NCBI GenBank assembly: GCA_034434695.1 | Contig: DAOTYY010000117.1 | Location: forward strand, 1-23,044 | Source: DYEC01 sp034434695 | GTDB taxonomy: Bacteria; Chloroflexota; Anaerolineae; Anaerolineales; Anaerolineaceae | DNA length: 23,044 nucleotides | Direction: 5' to 3' | Shown: positions 7,572 through 15,529 of the stretch, piece after piece | Numbering within the stretch: the stretch's first letter is position 1 | How the letters are laid out: each line of letters begins with the position of its first letter | Notes under the pieces: generated by a model | The model's input: only the letters and a program-made list of their open reading frames with translations | Databases searched by the model: none | What the model was told of the DNA's origin: nothing | Made by a program: the position numbers and the translations under genes

Positions 7572-9221
7572 TTAAGGGTTTTTGAAGTATTGGTCGAAAA
7601 TTGCCTGGCTGACCAGCGCACTGGCAAAGCTGTCCTGATAGATAATTTGGTAACCTTCGACGGTGTTCAGCGCAGCATCGCGATAGAACTCATGAATTAG
7701 GCGCATATTGCCTGGGTTGGCAGCTTGTTCGATGACTTCAGGCTTGGAAAACAATGCCAGATTTTCGCGTTCTAGCAGGATTAAATCCGGCTTCAAGTCG
7801 CGGATATACGGATAGGTTGCCATATCCCAGTTCATCTCGACTTGCTGCCCGGGCTGTCCTGGATAGTAAATCCGCCAATCTCGATAAACGATTCGTGGGG
7901 GCTGTGGCAGTGGTTTCAAAACTTCTTGTAAGCGCTGATAAAATGCCAGACTGGGAGAGGTCATTTCCCGCCAAAGCTGGCGCGAATAGACCGTTACGTC
8001 TGTTTGGATGAAAAGCATAAGTTGAAAAAGCACTGGAATGGCGGGGATGATCAGCAACCATCGCAACAGGCGGATGGTGCGACTGCGCAAGGCAACCCAG
8101 GCATTTCTTTTTGGAATCGGGATGGTTTCGGGAAACAGATGGACCAGCGATGAGTAAAGCGGCAAAATGAGCGGCAGGAAATAATGCGTACGGCGTGTAC
8201 CGACATTGAGTAAAACCAGCGCCAGCGGTATCATCCAAGCCAGGATCAGAACATTCAGACGGCGACTTTCTGACCGGGCAATACCAATTCCTAAAGCAAG
8301 GAAACCCAGCAGAACAAAGAACCATTCTCCATAATGGATACGAAAGTCTTCCGGATAACTACTTCCCTCAAAGAATGAACTGGTATTTGCAGTCAGAATG
8401 CCCACCGAGGTTTGTCGAAACTGAGCAACCTGGGTGGATATGATAGCAGCGCGTTCTTGAGGTAAAAGCAACAATGGGTTTGAAATGACGATGGAAGCCA
8501 GCATCACAAGGATAAACAGGGCACCGTTGCGCACCGCTTTTTTCCAGGTCAGTTGTCCTGCAATGACGCCCCAGATGAGATAAACTGGTATTGCCAAAGC
8601 GAAAAAGACCCCCAAGTGTTTTGTACCGATTGCCAGCCCGCAGGCAGCGGCTGCCAGCCAGAAGTATTTTCCAAAGCGCAGATCATCTCGATCAAGGAAA
8701 AAGAACGTCAAGACAATAAAGAAGAACACCAGGCTGTCTGGATGCCACCAAAAATTATTGACCACCGTTGCCGGGCAAGCCAGCAGAAAAATGAACAACC
8801 CAGCCGATCGCCACCAGGAGCGTAAACGAGTCTGGAGATATACCAGCAATCCCACTGCAGCCAACATTGGGAGGACATTGATCATCTGTCGAAGAATCAG
8901 CACGATTTGTTGGGTTTGATTTTCCCAGCCAGCCCCAAGAGTGGATCTGAGAGGCATCAATGCCAGTGCAGAGAAAAAGTAGAAAGGATAGCCGTAAAAG
9001 TAGTGCAGGTAAATCAGGAAATTGCGCAGGGTTTGATAAGGGGTCTCACCCGGCTGAAGCATCCTTAATACGTGCGGGTACTGTGCATACTCATCCACCT
9101 CAAACAACGCCAGCATATTGGCGTCCCTGGCGCCCATCAAGTTGACGGGGATGAAAGCAATGAAGTATAGCAGTCCAAGGCTGAGGATGACAAGCAGTGT
9201 GCGCGTTTGCCGTATAGACAT
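7572..9221 (-). CDS. GT-C type integral membrane glycosyltransferase (predicted)
   Basis: A 549-aa polytopic membrane protein. I count roughly ten hydrophobic helices in the first 400 residues (for example LLVILSLGLLYFIAFIPV at 9-26 and SLVFFFIVLTFFFL), then a soluble C-terminal part of about 130 residues. After the first helix, a loop carries FEVDEYAQYP with Asp43-Glu44. An acidic pair in the first outer loop is the usual signature of GT-C enzymes (PMT/ArnT/ALG style), which transfer sugars from lipid-linked donors. A helix segment with HPDSL and a KHLG segment also fit this fold. Neither donor nor acceptor can be told from sequence. The start ATG has only a weak ribosome site. It lies 25 nt after the aldo/keto reductase gene on the same strand, so it is probably co-transcribed. 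Confidence 0.65.
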   Translation of the reverse strand: MSIRQTRTLLVILSLGLLYFIAFIPVNLMGARDANMLALFEVDEYAQYPHVLRMLQPGETPYQTLRNFLIYLHYFYGYPFYFFSALALMPLRSTLGAGWENQTQQIVLILRQMINVLPMLAAVGLLVYLQTRLRSWWRSAGLFIFLLACPATVVNNFWWHPDSLVFFFIVLTFFFLDRDDLRFGKYFWLAAAACGLAIGTKHLGVFFALAIPVYLIWGVIAGQLTWKKAVRNGALFILVMLASIVISNPLLLLPQERAAIISTQVAQFRQTSVGILTANTSSFFEGSSYPEDFRIHYGEWFFVLLGFLALGIGIARSESRRLNVLILAWMIPLALVLLNVGTRRTHYFLPLILPLYSSLVHLFPETIPIPKRNAWVALRSRTIRLLRWLLIIPAIPVLFQLMLFIQTDVTVYSRQLWREMTSPSLAFYQRLQEVLKPLPQPPRIVYRDWRIYYPGQPGQQVEMNWDMATYPYIRDLKPDLILLERENLALFSKPEVIEQAANPGNMRLIHEFYRDAALNTVEGYQIIYQDSFASALVSQAIFDQYFKNP

Positions 9222-9246
9222 GAGAAAGTTACCGGATTTAGCGAGG

Positions 9247-10206
9247 CTATTCTGGCGTGTTCCCTAGAATCTGTTCTATTTGCTCTTGCACATCATCGGT
9301 GAGCAGTTCCACTGCTTCAGCAGCGCCCAGATTCTCATCTAACTGTTCCAGACGTGTTGCACCGGTGATCACGCTGCTGACTTCCTTGCGACGTAGTAAC
9401 CAGGCGATGGCGAGTTGGGCGGTCGTAATACCCAGCTCTTGCGCCAGTGAAGTGAGCTGGCGAACAATTGCGATCCGCTCTGGGGTGATCCGGTCACGGA
9501 TCCATGCCATGTCTTCCAGCGAGGCGCGGCTGCCTTCTGGAATGCCTTCATTATACTTACCAGACAAGATTCCGAAATAGAGTGGACTCCAGGTGGTCAG
9601 CCCCAGACCAAACTCTTTGCAAATTGGGGAAAGTTCGATTTCAACACGTTTCCGATGGAACATATTGTATTGAGGTTGTTCCATCGTGGGGGGAGCAAGA
9701 TTGTACCTTTGTGCCACACCATACGCTTGAACGATTTGAGCAGCTTCCCATTCAGAAGTACCCCAATATAGAATTTTACCTTGTCGGATCAGGGTATCCA
9801 TTGTGTACACCACTTCCTCGATAGGTGTATCGGGATCAAAACGGTGGCAGAAGTACAAATCGAGGTAATCCAGTTCCAGCCGTTTGAGCGATGCATGCAA
9901 TGATTCAATGACATGCTTGCGGGAAAGACCGCGCCCGTTTGGTCCTGGCATGGTGGGCCAGAAAACTTTGCTCGAGATCACCAATGCCTCGCGCGGCAGA
10001 TCGCGAATAGCTTTTCCCATGATCATTTCCGCCTGACCATTAGCATATACATCGGCGTTGTCAAAGAAATTAATGCCCTGATCATAAGCAGCATGGATTA
10101 AGTTGGAAGCAATATTTTGGTCAATTTGTGTTCCAAAGGTTACCCAGGCGCCCAGCGAGATTTCGCTGACTTTCAAGCCAGAACGTCCTAATCTTCGGTA
10201 GTGCAT
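9247..10206 (-). CDS. Aldo/keto reductase (Kv-beta-like subgroup)
   Basis: A 319-aa NAD(P)H-dependent oxidoreductase with a TIM-barrel fold. It begins MHYRRLGRSGLKVSEISLGA, the standard aldo/keto reductase start. The catalytic tetrad is complete: Asp49 and Tyr54 (FFDNADVYANG), Lys80 (VISSKVFW) and His121 (YFCHRFDPDTP). GKILYWGTSEWEAAQI, TTWSPLYFGILSGKY and the C-terminal VITGATRLEQLDENLGA match the voltage-gated potassium channel beta-subunit/YghZ-like branch and its cofactor-binding site. The physiological substrate is unknown; members reduce small aldehydes such as methylglyoxal. AAGGAG lies 9 nt before the ATG. It sits 84 nt after the lysine aminomutase gene without an obvious terminator, so kamA, this gene and the membrane glycosyltransferase may be one transcript, though a functional link is not evident. 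Confidence 0.9.
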   Translation of the reverse strand: MHYRRLGRSGLKVSEISLGAWVTFGTQIDQNIASNLIHAAYDQGINFFDNADVYANGQAEMIMGKAIRDLPREALVISSKVFWPTMPGPNGRGLSRKHVIESLHASLKRLELDYLDLYFCHRFDPDTPIEEVVYTMDTLIRQGKILYWGTSEWEAAQIVQAYGVAQRYNLAPPTMEQPQYNMFHRKRVEIELSPICKEFGLGLTTWSPLYFGILSGKYNEGIPEGSRASLEDMAWIRDRITPERIAIVRQLTSLAQELGITTAQLAIAWLLRRKEVSSVITGATRLEQLDENLGAAEAVELLTDDVQEQIEQILGNTPE

Positions 10207-10290
10207 ATCGAGTTTCTCCTTAAGCTTTTTAAAAACTTTAGTAGTTTGATAGCTATTGTCTCTTCTTGATGGATGTCTCGTTAATGATTA

Positions 10291-11634
10291 TCAGTTGTCT
10301 TTATCACCAGAGCCTATTCCAAGCGGCTTCCATTTTTCCTGATTTGAACGCAGTCGGTGTAATCCACCACCGCGATCGTGCAGCTCATCAAACCCTTCAG
10401 GTTTGATGAACATATCTTGACCGTCCAGCAAGCCATGAACACCCTCCTGCCCGGGTTCGGGGCGCTTATTCTGGCAATAGCGGCAGGTTTTGGGATCATG
10501 AGGTTGATACTCAATGGGTTCTTCGTAGGTGGTAATGAAACCCTCGTAGTTTCGCAAAATAACCTTATGGTCAGACATACTGATTTGATAATTGGGCATG
10601 ACAGGAATTTTTCCACCGCCGCCGGGCGCGTCAATGATGTATGTCGGCACAGCGAAGCCGCTGGTGTGCCCCCGCAGCCCCTCAATAATCTCAATTCCCT
10701 TCGCGACTGGGGTACGGAAGTGACCAGCACCCTCTACTAAATCGCACTGATATAGGTAGTAGGGTCGTACCCGAATGCGGATTAAGTCCTGTACCAGTTT
10801 GCGTTGGATGTGAACGCAATCGTTCACCCCTGCCAGCAAAACTGCCTGGTTGCCAAGTGGAATACCTGCACGGGTCAGCTTATCACAGGCTTGCGCCAGT
10901 TCCTGGGTGATCTCATTGGGGTGATTAACGTGGATATTCATCCAGAGCGGGTGATATTTTTGCAACATCTCGCAAAGTTCATCGGTGACACGCATTGGCA
11001 GGAATACTGGCACACGAGTACCGATGCGCAGGATTTCAATATGGGGAATTTCTCGTAGTCTAGCAAGCAATTCCTCCAAAATTTTTGGCGCAAGGGTCAA
11101 TGGATCACCCCCAGAGAGCAATACATCGCGCACCTGAGGGGTATGCTTGAGGTATTCAATTTGCGCTTCAAATTCGGCGCGTGAAAAGGTGGCAGAGGGA
11201 TCGCCCACAATACGTGAGCGAGTGCAGTAGCGGCAGTAGGAAGCACATTGCGTAGTTACCAGCATCAACACCCGGTCTGGGTAGCGATGTACCAGCCCTG
11301 GTACCGGTGAGTGACGGTCTTCTGCCAGCGAATCCTCCATCATACCTGTAAAGGAAGCGATTTCTTCGGCGGTTGGAATGACCTGCTTGCGGATGGGATC
11401 GTTTGCATCCTCTGGATCAATCAACGAAACAAAATACGGCGTAATATCCACTCGAAACAGCCCCTGAGTATTGAGGGCTTTCCGCTCACTTTCGGTTAGT
11501 TCGAGTACTTTGTCAAAATCCTCACTGCTGTTCAGGCGGTTAGCAAGCTGCCAGCGCCAGTTATTCCATTGCTCATCGGGAATATCACGGTAGATTGGGG
11601 CACGTTTGGAAGGAAAAGGAAGGTTTGTCATCAT
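10291..11634 (-). CDS. kamA: Lysine 2,3-aminomutase (radical SAM, PLP)
   Basis: A 447-aa radical SAM enzyme converting L-lysine to L-beta-lysine, used in lysine fermentation or to make the osmolyte N-epsilon-acetyl-beta-lysine. The iron-sulfur motif is CASYCRYC (Cys130, 134, 137). PGGGGK carries the PLP lysine (Lys342). Asp298 (YQCDLVEG) and Asp335 (YIIDAPGGG) are 37 residues apart, the spacing of the two aspartates that bind the lysine side-chain amine in the clostridial enzyme (Asp293, Asp330). This argues for a true lysine 2,3-aminomutase over the EpmB branch. A C-terminal CRYCQNKRP continues the family pattern. Two adjacent ATGs can serve as the start; AAAGGG lies just upstream. No beta-lysine acetyltransferase (ablB) or other lysine-fermentation gene is in the window, so the pathway is open. 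Confidence 0.93.
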   Translation of the reverse strand: MMTNLPFPSKRAPIYRDIPDEQWNNWRWQLANRLNSSEDFDKVLELTESERKALNTQGLFRVDITPYFVSLIDPEDANDPIRKQVIPTAEEIASFTGMMEDSLAEDRHSPVPGLVHRYPDRVLMLVTTQCASYCRYCTRSRIVGDPSATFSRAEFEAQIEYLKHTPQVRDVLLSGGDPLTLAPKILEELLARLREIPHIEILRIGTRVPVFLPMRVTDELCEMLQKYHPLWMNIHVNHPNEITQELAQACDKLTRAGIPLGNQAVLLAGVNDCVHIQRKLVQDLIRIRVRPYYLYQCDLVEGAGHFRTPVAKGIEIIEGLRGHTSGFAVPTYIIDAPGGGGKIPVMPNYQISMSDHKVILRNYEGFITTYEEPIEYQPHDPKTCRYCQNKRPEPGQEGVHGLLDGQDMFIKPEGFDELHDRGGGLHRLRSNQEKWKPLGIGSGDKDN

Positions 11635-11685
11635 TTTTCCCTTTCAGATGGTCAAATCATTGCAACCGGTAAGAAAGCCAGTATG

Positions 11686-11714
11686 ATTGTATAGGCAAAA
11701 CTGCAATGGGTCAA
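11686..11714 (-). promoter_or_regulatory. Probable kamA promoter
   Basis: On the minus strand TTGACC (11709-11714), a 17-nt spacer and TACAAT (11686-11691) form a plausible sigma-70 promoter about 50 nt upstream of the kamA start. It is divergent from the hrcA promoter. I see no operator-like palindrome here. Confidence 0.55.
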
Positions 11715-11765
11715 TCGTTTGACCGGACGGATTATAAATATTTTATCAGAAACGTTCAGGGTTTC

Positions 11766-11834
11766 TTGACGCAAGGGTTCAGGCATGGTATGATGTATTG
11801 CAAGCTTTTAGCACTCTATTGTTTAGAGTGCTAA
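11766..11834 (+). promoter_or_regulatory. Heat-shock promoter with CIRCE operator
   Basis: TTGACG (11766-11771), a 17-nt spacer and TATGAT (11789-11794, with an extended TGG in front) form a strong housekeeping promoter. Thirteen nt later comes a perfect CIRCE element: TTAGCACTC (11808-11816), 9 nt, GAGTGCTAA (11826-11834). The HrcA repressor binds CIRCE, so the operon controls itself: repressed when HrcA is folded, induced upon heat stress. The operator covers the predicted start region and ends 15 nt before the hrcA ATG. Confidence 0.97.
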
Positions 11835-11849
11835 AAATAACAGGAAGAG

Positions 11850-12878
11850 ATGTTAACGGAACGACAAAAATTTATTTTGACATTGGTGATACACGAATAC
11901 ACCCGCACAGCTGCGCCGGTTGGCTCTAAGAATTTAGTGGATCAGTATAACCTGGATATGAGCCCGGCTACTGTACGCAACGAGATGGCGGTATTAACCG
12001 AGCTTGGCTATTTGCGCCAGCCGCATACCTCTGCTGGGCGTGTGCCAACAGAGGAAGGCTATCGCTATTTCGTGGGGCGTTTACTTCGTGAGACCGAGCT
12101 TCCGGATGCCACCCGTCGAATGATCAGCCATCAGTTTTATCAGACACGGCACGATATGGATGAATGGATGCGTCTAGCAGCTTCGGTTTTGGCGCATCAA
12201 GCCCGTGCAGCTTCATTGGTCACTGCACCGCACCCCGAACGAGCGCGTTTGAAACACCTGGAATTAATTTCCACAAGAGGTCGTCAGGTGTTAATGGTAA
12301 TGATAACTGCTGGAGGTGGTATTCATCAGCGTCTGGTCACCTTAACCGAACCAGTCCAGCAAGAACAGCTTTCTGAAACCGCAGAGCGGCTTACCCAGTT
12401 ATTACAGGGGAAAACTGCCGACGAAGTTAGACAAATGCGCAGTCAGCTTCACAGGCTGGATGAAGATGTAATGGATTGGGTTGTTGAGGATATGAACCAG
12501 GCTGACTCACTTGTTTCAGGTGAAGTGTATCTGGATGGCTTAACGAACGTATTGGCAGAGCCCGAGTTCTCGGATGCGTCGGAAGCGCGTCGTGCCTTGC
12601 GGTTATTGGAGGAGCGCTCATTGTTGTATGATTTACTCTCGCGCACCATATTGAACATGAATGTCGGCGGTGTTCAGGTGTTGATCGGTGGTGAGGGTGC
12701 TTGGGATGAGTTGCGTCAGTGTTCGATGGTTTTGGCACGCTATGGCACTCCGGGTCTGGTTACTGGTACGCTGGGAGTGTTGGGGCCGATCCGGATGTCG
12801 TACGGGCGAGCCATCTCAACAGTTCGTTTTATCGCCAACCTGCTCAGCGACATGGTTGCTGAGTCGCTGGGCGACTGA
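11850..12878 (+). CDS. hrcA: Heat-inducible transcription repressor HrcA
   Basis: The repressor (342 aa) of CIRCE-controlled chaperone genes. The N-terminal winged-helix DNA-binding domain (residues about 1-75) reads MLTERQKFILTLVIHEYTRT... and contains MSPATVRNEMAVLTELGYLRQPHTSAGRVPTEEGYRYFV, a hallmark of HrcA. The central and C-terminal GAF-like dimerisation part includes VQVLIGGEGAWDELRQCSMVLARYG and the ending LGPIRMSYGRAISTVRFIANLLSDMV. AGGAAG lies just before the ATG. It is first in the operon behind a perfect CIRCE, which fits autoregulation; HrcA folding usually depends on a chaperonin (GroEL), whose gene is not in this window. Confidence 0.97.
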   Translation: MLTERQKFILTLVIHEYTRTAAPVGSKNLVDQYNLDMSPATVRNEMAVLTELGYLRQPHTSAGRVPTEEGYRYFVGRLLRETELPDATRRMISHQFYQTRHDMDEWMRLAASVLAHQARAASLVTAPHPERARLKHLELISTRGRQVLMVMITAGGGIHQRLVTLTEPVQQEQLSETAERLTQLLQGKTADEVRQMRSQLHRLDEDVMDWVVEDMNQADSLVSGEVYLDGLTNVLAEPEFSDASEARRALRLLEERSLLYDLLSRTILNMNVGGVQVLIGGEGAWDELRQCSMVLARYGTPGLVTGTLGVLGPIRMSYGRAISTVRFIANLLSDMVAESLGD

Positions 12879-12903
12879 GCATTGATAACGAGGTGATTGT
12901 AGG

Positions 12904-13527
12904 ATGGAAAAGGAAAGCAAGAAAGCTAGAGCAAAAAAAGTATCGGTTGAACCGGAAGTTACTTCTCCCGTGGAAGCAGTACAAGAGCCTGCGGTGGAGG
13001 GGTCACAGGAGCATGCGGCGGAAGAACAAGGTGCTGCCGAAGTGGTTGAGGTGTCTTTGAAGGAGTATGAAGAAATGAAAAGGGCTTTAGAGGAGGCGCG
13101 CCAGCAGTCGAGCGAGTATTTTGAAGGCTGGCAGCGAGAGCGGGCTGATTTTATCAATTATAAAAAGCGTATTGAGCGGGAACAGGCGACGCTTGCCCAA
13201 ACACTGGCAGGCGAGATTCTGAAAAAATATCTGGTCATTCTTGATGATATGGAACGTGCTTTGAAAACCCGCCCGACAGAAGGTGAGGGCGCCGAATGGG
13301 CAGCCGGGATTGAATTGATTTATCGAAAATTACAGGGCATTCTGGAAGGGGAAGGAATCAGCCGTATCCCGGCGGAGAATGAAATGTTTGATCCGAACCG
13401 TCACGAAGCCATTTCACATGAAGATAGCCCGGATCATAAAAGCGGTGAAGTGATTGAAGTTTGTCAACAAGGTTATTTAATCGGTGACCGGGTATTGCGT
13501 CCGGCACTGGTGAGAGTCGCGCGATAG
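12904..13527 (+). CDS. grpE: Nucleotide exchange factor GrpE
   Basis: A 207-aa cofactor of DnaK that releases ADP. The first 60 residues are charged, low-complexity and rich in Glu/Ala/Val. A long helix follows that forms the dimeric coiled coil (about 55-115, with EYFEGWQRERADFINYKKRI). The beta-rich head (about 140-207) reads GEGISRIPAENEMFDPNRHEAIS and ends in GYLIGDRVLRPALVRVAR, the standard GrpE signature. It lies 25 nt after hrcA with GAGGTGAT upstream, and 12 nt before dnaK. Confidence 0.96.
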   Translation: MEKESKKARAKKVSVEPEVTSPVEAVQEPAVEGSQEHAAEEQGAAEVVEVSLKEYEEMKRALEEARQQSSEYFEGWQRERADFINYKKRIEREQATLAQTLAGEILKKYLVILDDMERALKTRPTEGEGAEWAAGIELIYRKLQGILEGEGISRIPAENEMFDPNRHEAISHEDSPDHKSGEVIEVCQQGYLIGDRVLRPALVRVAR

Positions 13528-13539
13528 GAGGCATTTTTT

Positions 13540-15435
13540 ATGGGAAAGATCATTGGTATTGACCTGGGTACTACCAACTCGGTTGTTGCCGTGATGTTGG
13601 GCGGTGAACCAACAGTTATTTCTACTGCTGAAGGCGAACGATTGTGTCCCTCAGTTGTCGCGGTGAACAAAAATCATGAGCGTCTGGTTGGTCGTGTAGC
13701 ACGCAATCAGGCAATCATTAATCCGGAAAACACGATTTTTTCAATCAAGCGTTTCATGGGACGCCGTTATGATGATCCCAGTGTTCAACGTACATTACAG
13801 CGGATTCCTTATAGAGTGACAAAAGCGCCCAACGGTGATGTGCGGGTTGTCCTGGATGAGCGCGAATACTCACCGCCGGAAATCTCTGCTATGATTCTGG
13901 CAAAGCTGAAAGCAGATGCAGAAGCCTTTCTGGGTGAGCCGGTTACACAGGCGGTCATTACTGTGCCTGCTTATTTTAATGACGCTCAACGCAATGCGAC
14001 CAAAGACGCTGGCAAGATTGCCGGTCTTGAGGTGATGCGTATTATCAATGAGCCGACGGCTTCTTCACTGGCTTATGGGCTGGATAAGAAAAAGAATGAA
14101 ATCATTGCGGTGTATGATTTGGGTGGTGGTACCTTTGATATTTCTATCCTGGATGTAGGTGAAGGCGTCTTTCAGGTAAAGTCCACTGCAGGTGATACGT
14201 TTTTGGGCGGTGATGACTTTGACCAGCGGATCATGGATTATCTGATTGAAGAATTCAAAAAAGAGCATGGCATTGATCTGCGTCAGGATCGTCAAGCTTT
14301 GCAGCGCCTGAAAGAGGCTGCCGAAAAAGCGAAAATTGAACTTTCCAGCGTGATGCAGACCGAAATCAACCTGCCGTACTTAACGGCGGATGCAAGCGGA
14401 CCCAAGCATCTGGTGATGACCTTGACACGTGCCAAGCTGGAACAGTTGACCAGCGATCTGATTGAGCGAACGCTCGAGCCGGTGCATCGGGCGCTTTCCG
14501 ACGCCGGTTTGAAACCTTCAGACGTGAATGAGGTTGTTCTGGTCGGTGGTATGACCCGTATGCCTGCTGTACAAGAAGCAGTTCGCCGCTTGTTTGGTAA
14601 AGAGCCGCATAAGGGGGTCAATCCGGATGAGGTTGTGGCAATTGGTGCTGCCATTCAGGCGGGTGTGCTGGGTGGAGAGGTTAAGGATATTTTGCTCCTC
14701 GATGTCACGCCCTTGACCCTTTCAGTGGAAACTTTGGGGGGCGTGGCAACGCCGCTCATTCCGCGCAATACGACCATTCCGGCACGCAAGAGCGAGATTT
14801 TCTCTACCGCTTCCGATGGTCAGTCGCAGGTTGAAATTCACGTCTTGCAAGGGGAACGTCCAATGGCGGCGGATAACAAATCGCTGGGGCGGTTCATTCT
14901 GGATGGCATCCCGCCGGCTCCGCGTGGTGTGCCGCAGATTGAAGTAACATTTGATATTGATGCAAACGGTATTCTCAAAGTGACCGCTCAGGATAAAGCT
15001 ACCGGTCGCAGTCAGCATATAACCATTACCGCATCGTCTGGGCTGACGGAAGCAGAAATTGAGCGTATGCGTCGGGAGGCAGAACTCCATGCCGAGGAAG
15101 ACCGTCGCCGCAAGGAGTTGATCGAGGCTCGTAATCACGCTGATAACGCTGTTTATACGGCAGAGAAGCTCTTGCGCGATAGCGGTGATAAAATTCCTGC
15201 AGATGCAAAAAGCCGCACGGAAGAAGCGATCAAGAAGCTTAAGGACATTATGAGTAGCGATGATATGGATGCCATTCGCCGGGCGACAGATGAACTCAAT
15301 CGGGAGATTCAGCAGCTGGGTGCCAGCATGTACCAGCAGCCGGCTGGGGGCCCGGGAGTCGGTGGCACTTCTGGACAACAGGGTGGTTCGCCCGGGGGTG
15401 AAGATGTGGTTGATGGAGAGTTTCGAAATGCCTGA
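13540..15435 (+). CDS. dnaK: Chaperone DnaK (Hsp70)
   Basis: The ATP-dependent Hsp70 chaperone, 631 aa, full length. The nucleotide-binding domain (1-380) has IGIDLGTTNS (phosphate 1, Asp8), DLGGGTFDIS (phosphate 2, from Asp193) and VLVGGMTRMPAVQ. The interdomain linker is ILLLDVTPLTL (around 385-393). The substrate-binding domain follows, and a Gly/Gln-rich tail ends in EDVVDGEFRNA, near the usual EEVVDAEF. A strong ribosome site, AGGAGG, lies before the ATG. It works with GrpE upstream and DnaJ downstream. The 94 nt to dnaJ contain a perfect palindrome. Confidence 0.98.
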   Translation: MGKIIGIDLGTTNSVVAVMLGGEPTVISTAEGERLCPSVVAVNKNHERLVGRVARNQAIINPENTIFSIKRFMGRRYDDPSVQRTLQRIPYRVTKAPNGDVRVVLDEREYSPPEISAMILAKLKADAEAFLGEPVTQAVITVPAYFNDAQRNATKDAGKIAGLEVMRIINEPTASSLAYGLDKKKNEIIAVYDLGGGTFDISILDVGEGVFQVKSTAGDTFLGGDDFDQRIMDYLIEEFKKEHGIDLRQDRQALQRLKEAAEKAKIELSSVMQTEINLPYLTADASGPKHLVMTLTRAKLEQLTSDLIERTLEPVHRALSDAGLKPSDVNEVVLVGGMTRMPAVQEAVRRLFGKEPHKGVNPDEVVAIGAAIQAGVLGGEVKDILLLDVTPLTLSVETLGGVATPLIPRNTTIPARKSEIFSTASDGQSQVEIHVLQGERPMAADNKSLGRFILDGIPPAPRGVPQIEVTFDIDANGILKVTAQDKATGRSQHITITASSGLTEAEIERMRREAELHAEEDRRRKELIEARNHADNAVYTAEKLLRDSGDKIPADAKSRTEEAIKKLKDIMSSDDMDAIRRATDELNREIQQLGASMYQQPAGGPGVGGTSGQQGGSPGGEDVVDGEFRNA

Positions 15436-15460
15436 GGCTACGAAGAGTTAGGAAACGTAA

Positions 15461-15492
15461 AGACATCCGAGGCTGCGCAGCCTCGGATGTCT
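15461..15492. repeat. Perfect 32-bp palindrome between dnaK and dnaJ
   Basis: AGACATCCGAGGCTGC (15461-15476) is followed directly by its exact reverse complement (15477-15492). In mRNA it makes a very stable stem of about 14 bp with a 4-nt loop. There is no T-run after it, so it is not a standard terminator. It could stabilise the upstream dnaK message, be an mRNA processing site, or partially attenuate dnaJ. Confidence 0.9.
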
Positions 15493-15529
15493 GAAAATTC
15501 TATTATCGAAACTGGATGATGAAACCAAT

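Noticed and set aside
14722..15378. 218-codon open frame on the minus strand within dnaK
   Set aside because: It is antisense to the conserved end of the DnaK nucleotide-binding domain and the substrate-binding domain; the sequence looks like a shadow, with many Cys/Arg/His and no motif.
15461..15492. Palindrome read as a Rho-independent terminator
   Set aside because: No T-run follows on either strand, and dnaJ belongs to the same operon.
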